A stretch of 64,000 nt of DNA. Origin: Armatimonadota bacterium. Its GTDB lineage: Bacteria; Armatimonadota; Fimbriimonadia; Fimbriimonadales; Fimbriimonadaceae. The notes beneath the pieces were generated by a model. The model was not told the origin of the DNA. It made no database searches and was given only the letters and a program-made list of their open reading frames with translations. The translations under genes were made by a program, and so were the position numbers. Positions 1 through 7,939 of the stretch are shown in pieces; the stretch's first letter is position 1; each line of letters begins with the position of its first letter. The stretch covers positions 1 through 64,000 of the forward strand of contig JADFMN010000001.1 of the NCBI GenBank assembly GCA_022563855.1. Reading direction: 5' to 3'.

Positions 1-790
1 ACCACAGGCGCCCGGTGAGCGGATCGAAAGTCAGGCCGAACGAGTTTCGGATGCCGTAGGCGAACAGCGCCCGTATCCGTGGATCGCCCTCGCCGATGAA
101 CGGGTTGTCGCCAGGGATCGAGCCGTCTAGGTTCAGGCGGGCGATCCCGCCGACGCCGGCAACTGCGGTCGAGTGGGTGTTCTGCTCGATTCGCGGGTCG
201 CCGAAGGTTCCGCGACCCAGGTCTCCCGTGATGACGTAGAGCTTTTCGTCCGGACCTATCTGGATGATTCCGCCGTCGTGATTCACTGTGTTGGCTTGGG
301 CAGGGTCAAACGGGAAGACGACGATCGTGGATTCGAACGTCAGCGTGCTTCCGTTCCACACGAACCGCTCAACTCGGTTATCCAGCCACGTGCCGCCCTG
401 GAAAGTGGCCCGAGAGTAGTAAAGATACACGAGGGGGGTGATCGCAAAATCAGGGTGCAGACAGATGCCCAAGAGGCCTCTTTCACCGGTCGGAGAGACG
501 TCCAAGTCGATGGCAGTCCCCTGAAACACCCCGTCCAGATAGTGCTGCACCCTGCCGGTGTTCTTTTCGAGAACGAGCAGTTCATCGTCATCGACGAACG
601 CCATCGTAGTTGGGAGGCTTAGATCCGTGATGATGGTCTCGACGAAATATCCGGGGAGGGTAAACGTTTGCGATGCTGCCGAGCCGCTGATCGCGAGGAG
701 CGCGAGCACGGCGCATGGCGACGCCAGGCACCGCTTCGACCGGGATCCATCGGAAGCCGCCCGGGGCTGAAGGTGTCGCATCGCCGCCAT
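1..790 (-). CDS. Secreted PQQ-type sugar dehydrogenase-like protein, copy 1 (3' end cut by window edge)
   Basis: The minus-strand frame is open from an ATG at 790 to the window edge and encodes 263 residues that align throughout with the two complete copies at 1079-2833 and 4150-5907. It starts with a basic stretch, a hydrophobic segment and a likely signal-peptidase site (SGSAASQ), then enters a GSDH-type beta-propeller (glucose/sorbosone dehydrogenase family, soluble PQQ-dependent aldose dehydrogenases) with the family's ERGLLGICLHPDF motif, whose His is the expected catalytic base. The family oxidises sugars at the cell exterior; the substrate here is unknown. The first ~170 bases are almost identical to copy 2 (2043-2215), while other parts differ more, so similarity is patchy. 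The rest of the gene, and perhaps a further tRNA fragment, must lie left of position 1. Confidence 0.85.
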   Translation of the reverse strand, partial: MAAMRHLQPRAASDGSRSKRCLASPCAVLALLAISGSAASQTFTLPGYFVETIITDLSLPTTMAFVDDDELLVLEKNTGRVQHYLDGVFQGTAIDLDVSPTGERGLLGICLHPDFAITPLVYLYYSRATFQGGTWLDNRVERFVWNGSTLTFESTIVVFPFDPAQANTVNHDGGIIQIGPDEKLYVITGDLGRGTFGDPRIEQNTHSTAVAGVGGIARLNLDGSIPGDNPFIGEGDPRIRALFAYGIRNSFGLTFDPLTGRLW

Positions 791-895
791 CACAACTAAA
801 TGATGCACGAGAAAGTGCCTGTTGCGTCGGCTTCGAACTGTTAAAAGTGCCATCCTGGCAGAATTACCTGGGCTTCACGAGGGGGATCGGCGTCA

Positions 896-955
896 CGTGA
901 AATCGTTTCACGACGTACCACGAGAGTACAGATCGTCAGGTTCAAGAGAGTAGAA
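896..955. repeat. Array boundary repeat, left copy
   Basis: About 55 bases (from GTGAAATCG to AAGAGAGTAG) recur with few changes at 3968-4026. Both copies lie just left of a degenerate tRNA fragment and the 3' end of a dehydrogenase gene. It marks the edge of the duplicated unit. No open frame or obvious regulatory role is visible. Confidence 0.7.
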
Positions 956-1029
956 TCGAGTTTGGTTCGAGGTAATTCGTAGCCGTTCCGTCAGCGTGCA
1001 TACGTCGCTTCAGTGATCGAAGAGCAGAA

Positions 1030-1067
1030 TGCGAGGGTCTGCGGTTCAAGTCCGCCCTGCGGCACCA
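1030..1067 (+). pseudogene. tRNA 3'-half remnant (unit 2)
   Basis: The sequence reads like the end of a tRNA: a putative 3' anticodon strand (TGCGA), a five-base variable loop, a T-arm with the TTCAAGT loop, a 7-base acceptor strand CTGCGGC, a discriminator A and an encoded CCA. The bases upstream do not supply the matching 5' acceptor (GCCGCAG), D-arm or anticodon stem, so this is not a working tRNA. A near-identical copy is at 4102-4139. Both lie immediately past the stop codon of a dehydrogenase copy. A tRNA 3' half without its 5' half is what site-specific integration into a tRNA gene leaves behind. Confidence 0.6.
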
Positions 1068-1078
1068 TTTTTTCTGAC

Positions 1079-2833
1079 TTACACGCGCACGGTCCAGACG
1101 ATCTGGTCGATGCGCGCTTGCCACGGATAGGAGATGATCGGCCCGGCCTCCTTCCACTTGAGCCGCGCGCGCATCTTGCGCGTTCCGGATTCGATGAACC
1201 GCGAAGCGCCAGCCAGGAACGTCAGCTCGATCACGGAGTCGGACGTCGTCGCGAGGCGCACGTCCACCTCCTCGTACATCCCGGTGGTGAAATTGAACAG
1301 CTCGATCCACTGCCTGAGGCCTCCGATGTCGGTCGATGCTTCAAGCTTAAACCGCAGCTCGGTAGTTGTGGATACCGGGGCGGTCGCCTCAACGATGACC
1401 TGCACGGGCGCGGCCGAGGCGTTGAGCGTTATCCAAGGGCGTACTACAAGCCGGTCGTCGTCGGAGGCTGCGAGGCTCTGGAGGTTTCCGGAGAGCAAAA
1501 GCCCGCGAAATATCTGAAAGCTCTCTGGCACGAACGGATCGAACACAGGGCGGATGCGGTACACCGCGCCCCGAGTGAGGCTGACGATGTAGAGGTATCC
1601 GTCTGGCCCGATTTGGAAGTCCGTAACGATTCCCCAGCTTGTTCCGACCGAGTACTGGATGCGCTCCGTAGCATTGTCGGCGACGCGGTCGCTGGTTCCC
1701 GTTCGCGGCACGACCCCGTCGCGGGCCGCGTTCGGCTCGAACAGGTACAGGCGGCCGTTGTTAGCGTCGCCCACCAAGACGTGGTTTCGGATGCTTGGCG
1801 CAAACTTGATGCCGCTGAGAAACCGGACGGAGGTCACGCCGATCGGCTGCAGCCAACTGAAGAGCGGATCTTGGTAGAAGGCGCCGGGGAGATAGATGAG
1901 GTCCGCCGCGTCAAACGGTGTGAAGTTGTTCCTGCTGTATGTGGCGTCGCGCGAATCCGGCCCCATGATCTTCAGCCAGCCCGAGTTCATGCCGGACTCC
2001 GCGATGTTCAGCTCGTCGTAGACGGTCGGTCCGTTCTCCGTGTACCACAGGCGCCCGGTGAGCGGATCGAAAGTCAGGCCGAACGAGTTTCGGATGCCGT
2101 AGGCGAACAGCGCCCGTATCCGTGGATCGCCCTCGCCGATGAACGGGTTGTCGCCAGGGATCGAGCCGTCGAGGTTCAGGCGGGCGATGCCGCCAACGCC
2201 GGCAACTGCCGTCGTGTGGGTGTTCTGCTCGATTCGCGGGTTGCTGAACGTTCCGCGAAGCAGATCTCCGGTGATGACGTAGAGCTTGTTGTCGGGTCCG
2301 ATTTGAATGATGCCGGCGTTGTGCCACGGACCGTTGGCTTGCGCAGGATCGAACGGGAAGACGACGATCGTGGATTCGAACGACAGCGTACTGCCGTTCC
2401 ACACAAACCGATCGACTCTGTTGCCCAGCCAAGTGCCGCCCTGGAAAGTGGCCAGAGAGTAGTAAAGATACACGAGGGGGGTGATCGCGAAGTCGGGGTG
2501 CAGACATATGCCCAAGAGACCCCTTTCAGAAGTCGGAGAGACGTCCAAGTCGATGGCAGTCCCCTGAAACACCCCGTTCAGATAGTGCTGGACTCTGCCA
2601 CTGTTCTTTTCAAGAACCAGAAGTTCGTCGTCGTCGACGAACGCCATCGTAGTTGGGAGGCTTAGATCCGTGATGATGGTCTCGAAGAAATATCCGGGGA
2701 TGGTAAACGTTTGCGATGCTGCCGAGCCGCTGATCGCGAGCATAGCGAGCACGGCGCATGACGACGCCAGGCACCGCTTCGACGGGGATCTGCCGGGAGC
2801 AGTAAAGCGATGAAGATGTCGCATTGCCGCCAT
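1079..2833 (-). CDS. Secreted PQQ-type sugar dehydrogenase-like protein, copy 2
   Basis: This is a complete 584-residue protein. The basic N-terminus and hydrophobic segment (residues ~22-38) end in SGSAASQ, a plausible signal-peptide cleavage site. Residues ~45-420 form a GSDH-like beta-propeller with ERGLLGICLHPDF (expected catalytic His) and the repeated Tyr/Gly/Asp strands of quinoprotein glucose/sorbosone dehydrogenases. Residues ~435-584 are a separate C-terminal beta-rich module starting near SGNLQSLAASDDDRLVV. I expect a periplasmic or surface sugar oxidoreductase; cofactor and substrate are inferred from the family only. It lies between two paralogues on the same strand and shares with copy 3 long stretches that are identical or nearly so (for example 2560-2665 with 5620-5725) bordered by diverged DNA. 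The start is the ATG at 2833, which aligns with copy 1. Confidence 0.85.
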   Translation of the reverse strand: MAAMRHLHRFTAPGRSPSKRCLASSCAVLAMLAISGSAASQTFTIPGYFFETIITDLSLPTTMAFVDDDELLVLEKNSGRVQHYLNGVFQGTAIDLDVSPTSERGLLGICLHPDFAITPLVYLYYSLATFQGGTWLGNRVDRFVWNGSTLSFESTIVVFPFDPAQANGPWHNAGIIQIGPDNKLYVITGDLLRGTFSNPRIEQNTHTTAVAGVGGIARLNLDGSIPGDNPFIGEGDPRIRALFAYGIRNSFGLTFDPLTGRLWYTENGPTVYDELNIAESGMNSGWLKIMGPDSRDATYSRNNFTPFDAADLIYLPGAFYQDPLFSWLQPIGVTSVRFLSGIKFAPSIRNHVLVGDANNGRLYLFEPNAARDGVVPRTGTSDRVADNATERIQYSVGTSWGIVTDFQIGPDGYLYIVSLTRGAVYRIRPVFDPFVPESFQIFRGLLLSGNLQSLAASDDDRLVVRPWITLNASAAPVQVIVEATAPVSTTTELRFKLEASTDIGGLRQWIELFNFTTGMYEEVDVRLATTSDSVIELTFLAGASRFIESGTRKMRARLKWKEAGPIISYPWQARIDQIVWTVRV

Positions 2834-2932
2834 AATACTGAATAATGCATGAGAATGGGCATTTTACGTCGGCTGTGAACGGTTAGAATTGCTATCCCGG
2901 CAGAATTACCAGGGCCTTACGAGGGGGATCGA

Positions 2933-3041
2933 CGCAGCTTAGCAAGGAGTATTAGGCAAACAGCCAAGGGTTGATCTTAGTGGACTTTCTTCGAGCCGTT
3001 CGAGTTGCGGCCTAGCAGAGGTAGAGGCAGCGGAACGGCGG
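2933..3041 (+). pseudogene. Fragment of the SLBB/polysaccharide-export gene
   Basis: About 105 bases align clearly with 6235-6343 inside the intact export gene, sharing the block CAGCCAAGGGTTGAT and both flanks. The frame is broken: where the intact gene has GAG TAC TCG, this copy has GAG TAT TAG. The promoter, start codon and first ~40 codons are missing, and similarity stops near 3041. It is therefore a deletion remnant of a second copy of the divergent neighbour of the dehydrogenase, showing that the original duplication covered both genes. Confidence 0.8.
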
Positions 3042-3149
3042 TTTTAATAGTCCAATTCTGGTAATAGTAACAGCCTATATTCAACCTTCTTGTACGGTAC
3101 TGTAGGGTTTCGTCGGCGTCGTTGCGCATCCACCGAGGTGAGCTTTACT

Positions 3150-3941
3150 TTGAGCAGAAGAGGATTATTAGTTGTTGCGGCAGTTCTGGGCTGTGCAGTC
3201 TCGCACGCACACGTGATCTTTCTGACGCACAACGGTAGCGGGGTCGTTATCAACTCACACACTGCTTCGGTCGTCAACTGGCAGATGATCGGCGGGGCGA
3301 ACCATGTGAACCAGCACACCTGGTACTTCCGCGATGGCGACGGTGGGGCGGCTTCGCCCATCAGCGACATCGGCACTCCGACTGACACGTTGTTTGGCAC
3401 CCAAGGTGTAGAGATCGTCTACGCGAACAGCGACCTGACCGTGACGATCAACTACTTTCTGCAGGCCAATAGCGACGGCACGGCTGCTAGCTTGGCTGAG
3501 CAAGTTGCATTCGAGACCAACTTCGGTATTAACCTGCGACTGTTCCAGTACAACGACTATGACATTAACGGTACGCCCGCCGACGATACTGCCACGAGAC
3601 TGAACAGTTCGACGATCGTGCAGTTCGACGGCGACTTTGCGGCGACGACGGGCGGCACGCCGTTCCCTGATTTCAGTGAGATCGGCCCGTTTTCAGCCCT
3701 TCTCCAGAACATTGAGGGCACAGCAGGTTATAACCTCAACACTCTCGCAGGCAACGGCATCGGTGAAACGGTGAACGGCAACATGACTTTCGCGTATCAG
3801 TGGAACCGCAACCTCGGTGACGGCGACTCGTTCGTTTTGAGTACCAACAAGGTCGCCGCAGTCCCTGAGCCCACAACGTTCGCAGTTCTCGGCGTTGGCG
3901 CGCTGGCGCTCCTCAGACGCCGCCGACGCATAGCCGCCTGA
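3150..3941 (+). CDS. PEP-CTERM sorting-domain protein
   Basis: This encodes a secreted protein of about 263 residues. I chose the TTG at 3150 because a Shine-Dalgarno-like GAGGTGA lies 7 bases upstream and the protein then opens with SRRGLLVVAAVLGCAVSHA, a normal signal peptide; the frame itself is open from 3090. The middle is Asn/Asp/Thr-rich and beta-like, with no family I recognise. The C-terminus is a textbook PEP-CTERM tail: VPEP, a hydrophobic helix, then five Arg. Such proteins are sorted by an exosortase (none in this window) and often end up in the extracellular matrix. The gene sits inside the duplicated dehydrogenase array directly after the broken export-gene fragment. Its function is unknown. 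Confidence 0.85.
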   Translation: MSRRGLLVVAAVLGCAVSHAHVIFLTHNGSGVVINSHTASVVNWQMIGGANHVNQHTWYFRDGDGGAASPISDIGTPTDTLFGTQGVEIVYANSDLTVTINYFLQANSDGTAASLAEQVAFETNFGINLRLFQYNDYDINGTPADDTATRLNSSTIVQFDGDFAATTGGTPFPDFSEIGPFSALLQNIEGTAGYNLNTLAGNGIGETVNGNMTFAYQWNRNLGDGDSFVLSTNKVAAVPEPTTFAVLGVGALALLRRRRRIAA

Positions 3942-3967
3942 TAAGCTGAATCACGCAGAGCAGGTCG

Positions 3968-4026
3968 CCTGAAATCGTTCCACTACGTACGACGAGAGTA
4001 CACGTCGTCAGGTTCAAGAGAGTAGC
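3968..4026. repeat. Array boundary repeat, right copy
   Basis: This matches 896-955 and again ends with AAGAGAGTAG just before the region leading to a tRNA fragment. It separates the PEP-CTERM gene from the third dehydrogenase unit. Confidence 0.7.
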
Positions 4027-4101
4027 CCTGATTCTAATTCCAGATAATTCGAAGCCGTACCGTCAGCGTGCATACGTCGCTTCAGTGATCGAAGAGCGGA
4101 C

Positions 4102-4139
4102 TGCGAGGGTCGGCGGTTCAAGTCCGCCCTGCGGCACCA
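4102..4139 (+). pseudogene. tRNA 3'-half remnant (unit 3)
   Basis: This is the better preserved of the two fragments. The T-stem GGCGG/CCGCC closes perfectly on the TTCAAGT loop and is followed by CTGCGGC, A and CCA. Upstream, a short stem with a seven-base AGTGATC loop could be mistaken for an anticodon arm, but it lacks U33 and the 5' acceptor pairs poorly (GCCGTAC against CTGCGGC). I call it a remnant. It directly follows the stop codon of dehydrogenase copy 3. Confidence 0.62.
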
Positions 4140-4149
4140 GTTTTCTGAC

Positions 4150-5907
4150 TTACACGCGCACGGTCCAGACGATTTGGTCGATGCGCGCTTGCCAGGGATA
4201 GGAGATGATCGGCCCGGCCTCCTTCCACTTGAGCCGCGCACGCATCTTGCGCGTGCCGGGATCGATGAACCGCGAAGCGCCGGCCAGGAACGTAAGCTCG
4301 ATCGCTGAGTCGGAAGTCGTCGCCATTCGCACGTCCACCTCCTCGTACATCCCGGTCGTGAAATTGAACAGCTCGATCCACTGCCTGATGCCGAAGATGT
4401 CGGTCGATGCCTCCAGCTTGAACCGCAGTTCGGTGGTCGCAGAAACCGGAGCGGTCGCCTCAACGATGACCTGGACGGGCGGCACGGAGGAGTTGATCAC
4501 GATCCACGGGCGGACTACGAGCCGGTCGTCGTCGGAGGCTGCGAGGCTCTGGAGGTTTCCGGAGAGCAAAAGCCCGCGAAATATCTGAAAGCTCTCTGGC
4601 ACGAACGGATCGAACACGGGGCGGATGCGGTACACCGCGCCCCGAGTGAGGCTGACGATGTAGAGGTATCCGTCTGGCCCGATTTGGAAGTCCGTAACGA
4701 CGCCCCAGCCGGTTCCAACTACGTACTGATTCCGCTCCGTCGTGGTATCGGCGACGCGGTCGCCGGTGCCATTCCGGGGCTCGACTCCATCGCGGTTTGC
4801 GTTCGGCTCGAACAGATACAGTTGGCCGTTGTTGTTGTCGCCCACCAGTACCCAGTCGCGGAAGCTTGGAGCAAACTTGATTCCGCTGAGAAACCGGACG
4901 GACGTAACGCCTATCGGCCGCAGCCAACTGAAGAGCGGATCTTGGTAGAAAGCGCCGGGGAGATAGATGAGGTCCGCAGCGTTGAACGGTGTGTTGTTGT
5001 TTCTGCTGTAAGTTGCGTTGCGCGAATCCGGCCCCATGATCTTCAGCCAGCCTGAGTTCATGCCGGCTTCCGCGATGTTCAGCTCGTCGTAGACGTTCGG
5101 GCCGTTTTCCGTGTACCACAAGCGTCCGGTGAGCGGATCGAACGTCAGGCCGAACGAGTTTCGGATGCCGTAGGCGAACAGCGCTCGTATCCTTGGATCG
5201 CCCTCGCTGACGAACGGGTTATCGCCTGGGATCGAGCCGTCGAGGTTCAAGCGCGCGATCCCGCCGACACCGGCAACGGTCGTCGTGTGCGTGTTCTGCT
5301 CGATACGCGGATTGCCGAAGGTTCCGCGATTCAGATCTCCGGTGATGACGTACAGCTTGTCGTCTGGGCCGATCTGGATGATTCCGCCGTCGTGATTCGG
5401 TCCGTTGGATTGAGCGGGGTCGAACGGGAAGACCACGATCATAGATTCAAACGACAAGACGCTGCCGTTCCACACAAACCGCTCGACTCGGTTGTCCAGC
5501 CACGTGCCGCCCTGGAAACTTGCAAGAGAGTAGTAAAGATAGACGAAGCCGTTGCCCGCAAAGTCGGGGTGCAGGCAGATGCCCAACAGACCCCTCTCAG
5601 ATGTTGTGGAAACGTCTAGATCGATGGCAGTCCCCTGAAACACCCCGTTCAGATAGTGCTGGACTCTGCCACTGTTCTTTTCAAGAACCAGAAGTTCGTC
5701 GTCGTCGACGAACGCCATCGTAGTTGGGAGGCTTAGGCCCGTGATGACGGTCTCGACGAAGTAGCCGGGCAGCGTGGTCGTCTGCGATGTTGCCGAGCCG
5801 CTGATCGCGAGCATAGCGAGCACGGCACATGGCGACGCCAGGCACCGCTTCGACGGGGATCCGTCGGGAGCAGTAAAGCGATAAAGATGTCGTCTTGCCG
5901 CCAACAT
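4150..5907 (-). CDS. Secreted PQQ-type sugar dehydrogenase-like protein, copy 3
   Basis: This complete paralogue has 585 residues from the ATG at 5907; the frame is also open to an ATG at 5934, but 5907 aligns with the starts of the other copies. The layout is the same: signal peptide ending near SGSATSQ, GSDH-type propeller with the GLLGICLHPDF motif, and the ~150-residue C-terminal beta module ending in IVWTVRV. It is divergent from the export gene at 6120, with ~210 bases between them, which looks like the original gene order. Within the family fold it may act on sugars or other alcohols; nothing visible fixes the substrate. Differences from copies 1 and 2 are scattered but interrupted by long identical runs. 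Confidence 0.85.
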   Translation of the reverse strand: MLAARRHLYRFTAPDGSPSKRCLASPCAVLAMLAISGSATSQTTTLPGYFVETVITGLSLPTTMAFVDDDELLVLEKNSGRVQHYLNGVFQGTAIDLDVSTTSERGLLGICLHPDFAGNGFVYLYYSLASFQGGTWLDNRVERFVWNGSVLSFESMIVVFPFDPAQSNGPNHDGGIIQIGPDDKLYVITGDLNRGTFGNPRIEQNTHTTTVAGVGGIARLNLDGSIPGDNPFVSEGDPRIRALFAYGIRNSFGLTFDPLTGRLWYTENGPNVYDELNIAEAGMNSGWLKIMGPDSRNATYSRNNNTPFNAADLIYLPGAFYQDPLFSWLRPIGVTSVRFLSGIKFAPSFRDWVLVGDNNNGQLYLFEPNANRDGVEPRNGTGDRVADTTTERNQYVVGTGWGVVTDFQIGPDGYLYIVSLTRGAVYRIRPVFDPFVPESFQIFRGLLLSGNLQSLAASDDDRLVVRPWIVINSSVPPVQVIVEATAPVSATTELRFKLEASTDIFGIRQWIELFNFTTGMYEEVDVRMATTSDSAIELTFLAGASRFIDPGTRKMRARLKWKEAGPIISYPWQARIDQIVWTVRV

Positions 5908-6119
5908 AACCGAATAATGCACGAAAAAGGGCATTTAACGTCGGCTGTGAACCGTTAGAATTGCTATCCAGGCAGAATTACCAGGGCTTTACGAGGCGGA
6001 GATCGGCTCGGCTTTCTGTCGTTACGGCGATTCGCGAACTGTCTGCAGTACGCCAAAGAACCTAGGCAAAGTCGATGCTTGCCGGCCCCCCGGTGCGTCC
6101 GGTACTGTAGAGGAAAGTC

Positions 6120-7220
6120 ATGCTTCGCCTGACCGTCGTTATGCTTGCGGCCTTGGTTGCCGCTATCGTCATTGCCCAAGAGCCGGCAACGATCGCCAAC
6201 GGCGACCGTCTGCGGCTGCTGTGCGAAGAGGAGCCGCAGCTCAACAAGGAGTACTCGGTCAACAGCCAAGGGTTGATCCTAGTTGACTTTCTCGGCGCTG
6301 TGCGGGTCGCAGGTCTGACCGAGAGTCAGGCGGCGGAGCGGATCGCCACGCAACTGATCAAGGAACGCATTCTCCGATCAGCGACCGTCACAGTTCAGAT
6401 CATCAAGCACGATCCAGCGCCTATCCGGTATCAGGGAAGGGTGACCAAGACGGGCGAGATGCCGTTTCGGAGCGGCATCCGGCTCTCAGACGTCATTCTG
6501 CTCGCGGGAGCGACTGAGGAGACAGACCTTGCGCGCATTCTGATAGTCAGCGACGGCAAGGAGAGGCAGTACGTCGACTACACGCGGTTCGATCCGGCGA
6601 CCAACGAGAACAACCCGCTGCTAAAGCCAGGCGACGTCGTCACGTTTCTTGCAAAGCTCCGGCCAGATCAAGTCGTCGTGCTGGGCGGCGTCGAGCGGCC
6701 TGGAACGATCGACCTCAGCCCTGGAATGACTGTGCGGCAGGCGATACAAGCCGCCGGGGGGTTCTCTACGCTCGCGATACCGGCGGCTGTCAAGCTAGAT
6801 CGGGACGGCGAGGCGCGCAGGACGCTTGACCTCAGTCGGCCCGGACCGGACGTTGAGCTGCGCGGTGGCGACCGAGTGTTCGTCGAGGTCAAGAGTCGCC
6901 GCGAGTACGTGCAGGTCATCGGCGCCGTCGTCAAGGGTGGGTTTATCGAGTTTCGACCGGGCATGACGGTCAGCCAAGCGATCGAGGCGGCTGGCGGCCT
7001 CCGGCCGGAGGCGAAAGCCGCCGCCGTTCGAATTGTGCGGTCTCGGACGAACAACTCCATCGAGTTGGTCGACTTGACAAAGGTCGCAAATGGCACCGCT
7101 ATCGACGTGACGTTGAACGCTGGCAACAGGGTAGAGGTTGACGGATTTCGGTCGCAGAATCTCGACCTGGTCAGGATGGTCGCGACTCTGGCGCTGCTGT
7201 ACTTCCTGCTTTCAAAATGA
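6120..7220 (+). CDS. Polysaccharide export protein with SLBB domains
   Basis: This protein has 366 residues, with an N-terminal hydrophobic segment (about residues 1-20, ending VIAQE). Residues ~25-105 are a poly_export (Wza N-terminal) domain, with the NGDRLRLLCEEE and YSVNSQGLILVDFLG regions. Two or three SLBB beta-grasp domains follow (~120-330), each built around a GxxxPGxIxLxPGMTVxQAIxAAGG-like pattern. A membrane segment (LVRMVATLALLYFLL) closes the protein. The family forms outer-membrane or envelope channels for capsule and exopolysaccharide; the C-terminal helix would anchor this one. GAGGAAA precedes the ATG. A broken copy of this gene is at 2933-3041. Its stop overlaps the next start (ATGA), so the two are probably co-transcribed. 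Confidence 0.85.
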   Translation: MLRLTVVMLAALVAAIVIAQEPATIANGDRLRLLCEEEPQLNKEYSVNSQGLILVDFLGAVRVAGLTESQAAERIATQLIKERILRSATVTVQIIKHDPAPIRYQGRVTKTGEMPFRSGIRLSDVILLAGATEETDLARILIVSDGKERQYVDYTRFDPATNENNPLLKPGDVVTFLAKLRPDQVVVLGGVERPGTIDLSPGMTVRQAIQAAGGFSTLAIPAAVKLDRDGEARRTLDLSRPGPDVELRGGDRVFVEVKSRREYVQVIGAVVKGGFIEFRPGMTVSQAIEAAGGLRPEAKAAAVRIVRSRTNNSIELVDLTKVANGTAIDVTLNAGNRVEVDGFRSQNLDLVRMVATLALLYFLLSK

Positions 7221-7939
7221 AGTGGGACAGAACCCGTGGCAGACCTGAGCCGATCGCCGCGCTCAACCGCGTAACTGAGCGAGAGAACGGCGAACCAATG
7301 GTCAATATCTTAAAGGTTGCACCAAAGGTACGCGTTTTTCGCGAGACCACGATCCCGTACGTCAGGAAGAGCGTCGCCCAAATGTTGAAGCGCGCTGCGG
7401 CAAGTCTTCCGCGCGGCGTGTATCTCAGCGTTACCGAAGCGTGGAGGCCGCTAAAGCGACAACAGCTGATCTACGAGTTCATGACCAAAAGCCTGTTGGA
7501 GGTCAAGCCGAACCTCACGTATCCGGCACTGCGACGGAAACTGAACCGCTGGGTAGCGCCAGTCGATCAAAAAACTCCGCCTGGGCACTGTACTGGCGCT
7601 GCCGTCGACGTCAATCTCGTGGACAGGCACGACAAGCCGCTCGACACGACATCGCCGTTCGAGCGGTTTGAATCGGCGCCGACGTTCGCTCTCGGACTGT
7701 CCGACGAGGCGCAGGCGAACAGGATGCTGTTGCACGATACGATGATCGACGCCGGGTTTTCGAACTGTCGCGACGAGTGGTGGCACTACAGTTACGGGGA
7801 TGCGGCGTGGGCGGTGCGGACCGGACGCGACGAGTGCTGTTACGGTCTTGTCGACCTGCCAAAGACTCTTTTCGCGGCTCAGGAGAAGCTGTGGGTGCGA
7901 GAGCGAAAGAAGCGGGCCAACCCCTTTAAGGAGGGTTAG
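7217..7939 (+). CDS. D-alanyl-D-alanine dipeptidase (VanX-like, peptidase M15D)
   Basis: This 240-residue protein carries the zinc-site signatures of the M15D family: GHCTGAAVDV (the SxHxxGxAxD motif, with Thr/Cys variation) around residues 117-126, and DEWWHYSYGD near residue 190, which supplies the catalytic Glu and third ligand His. Family members hydrolyse D-Ala-D-Ala, either for vancomycin resistance or in cell-wall turnover and peptide use. No vanH or vanA ligase is nearby, so turnover is more likely than resistance. The ATG overlaps the export-gene stop; an internal ATG at 7298 (MVNILKV) would trim a poorly conserved leader. No signal peptide is evident. Its stop overlaps the convergent gene's stop by three bases. 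Confidence 0.85.
   Translation: MKWDRTRGRPEPIAALNRVTERENGEPMVNILKVAPKVRVFRETTIPYVRKSVAQMLKRAAASLPRGVYLSVTEAWRPLKRQQLIYEFMTKSLLEVKPNLTYPALRRKLNRWVAPVDQKTPPGHCTGAAVDVNLVDRHDKPLDTTSPFERFESAPTFALGLSDEAQANRMLLHDTMIDAGFSNCRDEWWHYSYGDAAWAVRTGRDECCYGLVDLPKTLFAAQEKLWVRERKKRANPFKEG

Noticed and set aside
1013-2665. A 550-codon open frame on the plus strand opposite dehydrogenase copy 2
   Set aside because: It reads the opposite strand of a well-supported gene; composition is Arg/Asp/Val-rich and no family motif appears. Similar plus-strand frames lie opposite the other copies for the same reason.
4045-4139. Functional tRNA-Ser(TGA) with a seven-base AGTGATC loop
   Set aside because: The loop lacks U33, the 5' acceptor GCCGTAC does not pair well with CTGCGGC, and the D-arm is missing; only the 3' half is genuine.
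7217-7939. Vancomycin-resistance gene cluster
   Set aside because: The VanX-like dipeptidase has no vanH, vanA/B ligase or vanRS nearby; the usual explanation is cell-wall turnover.
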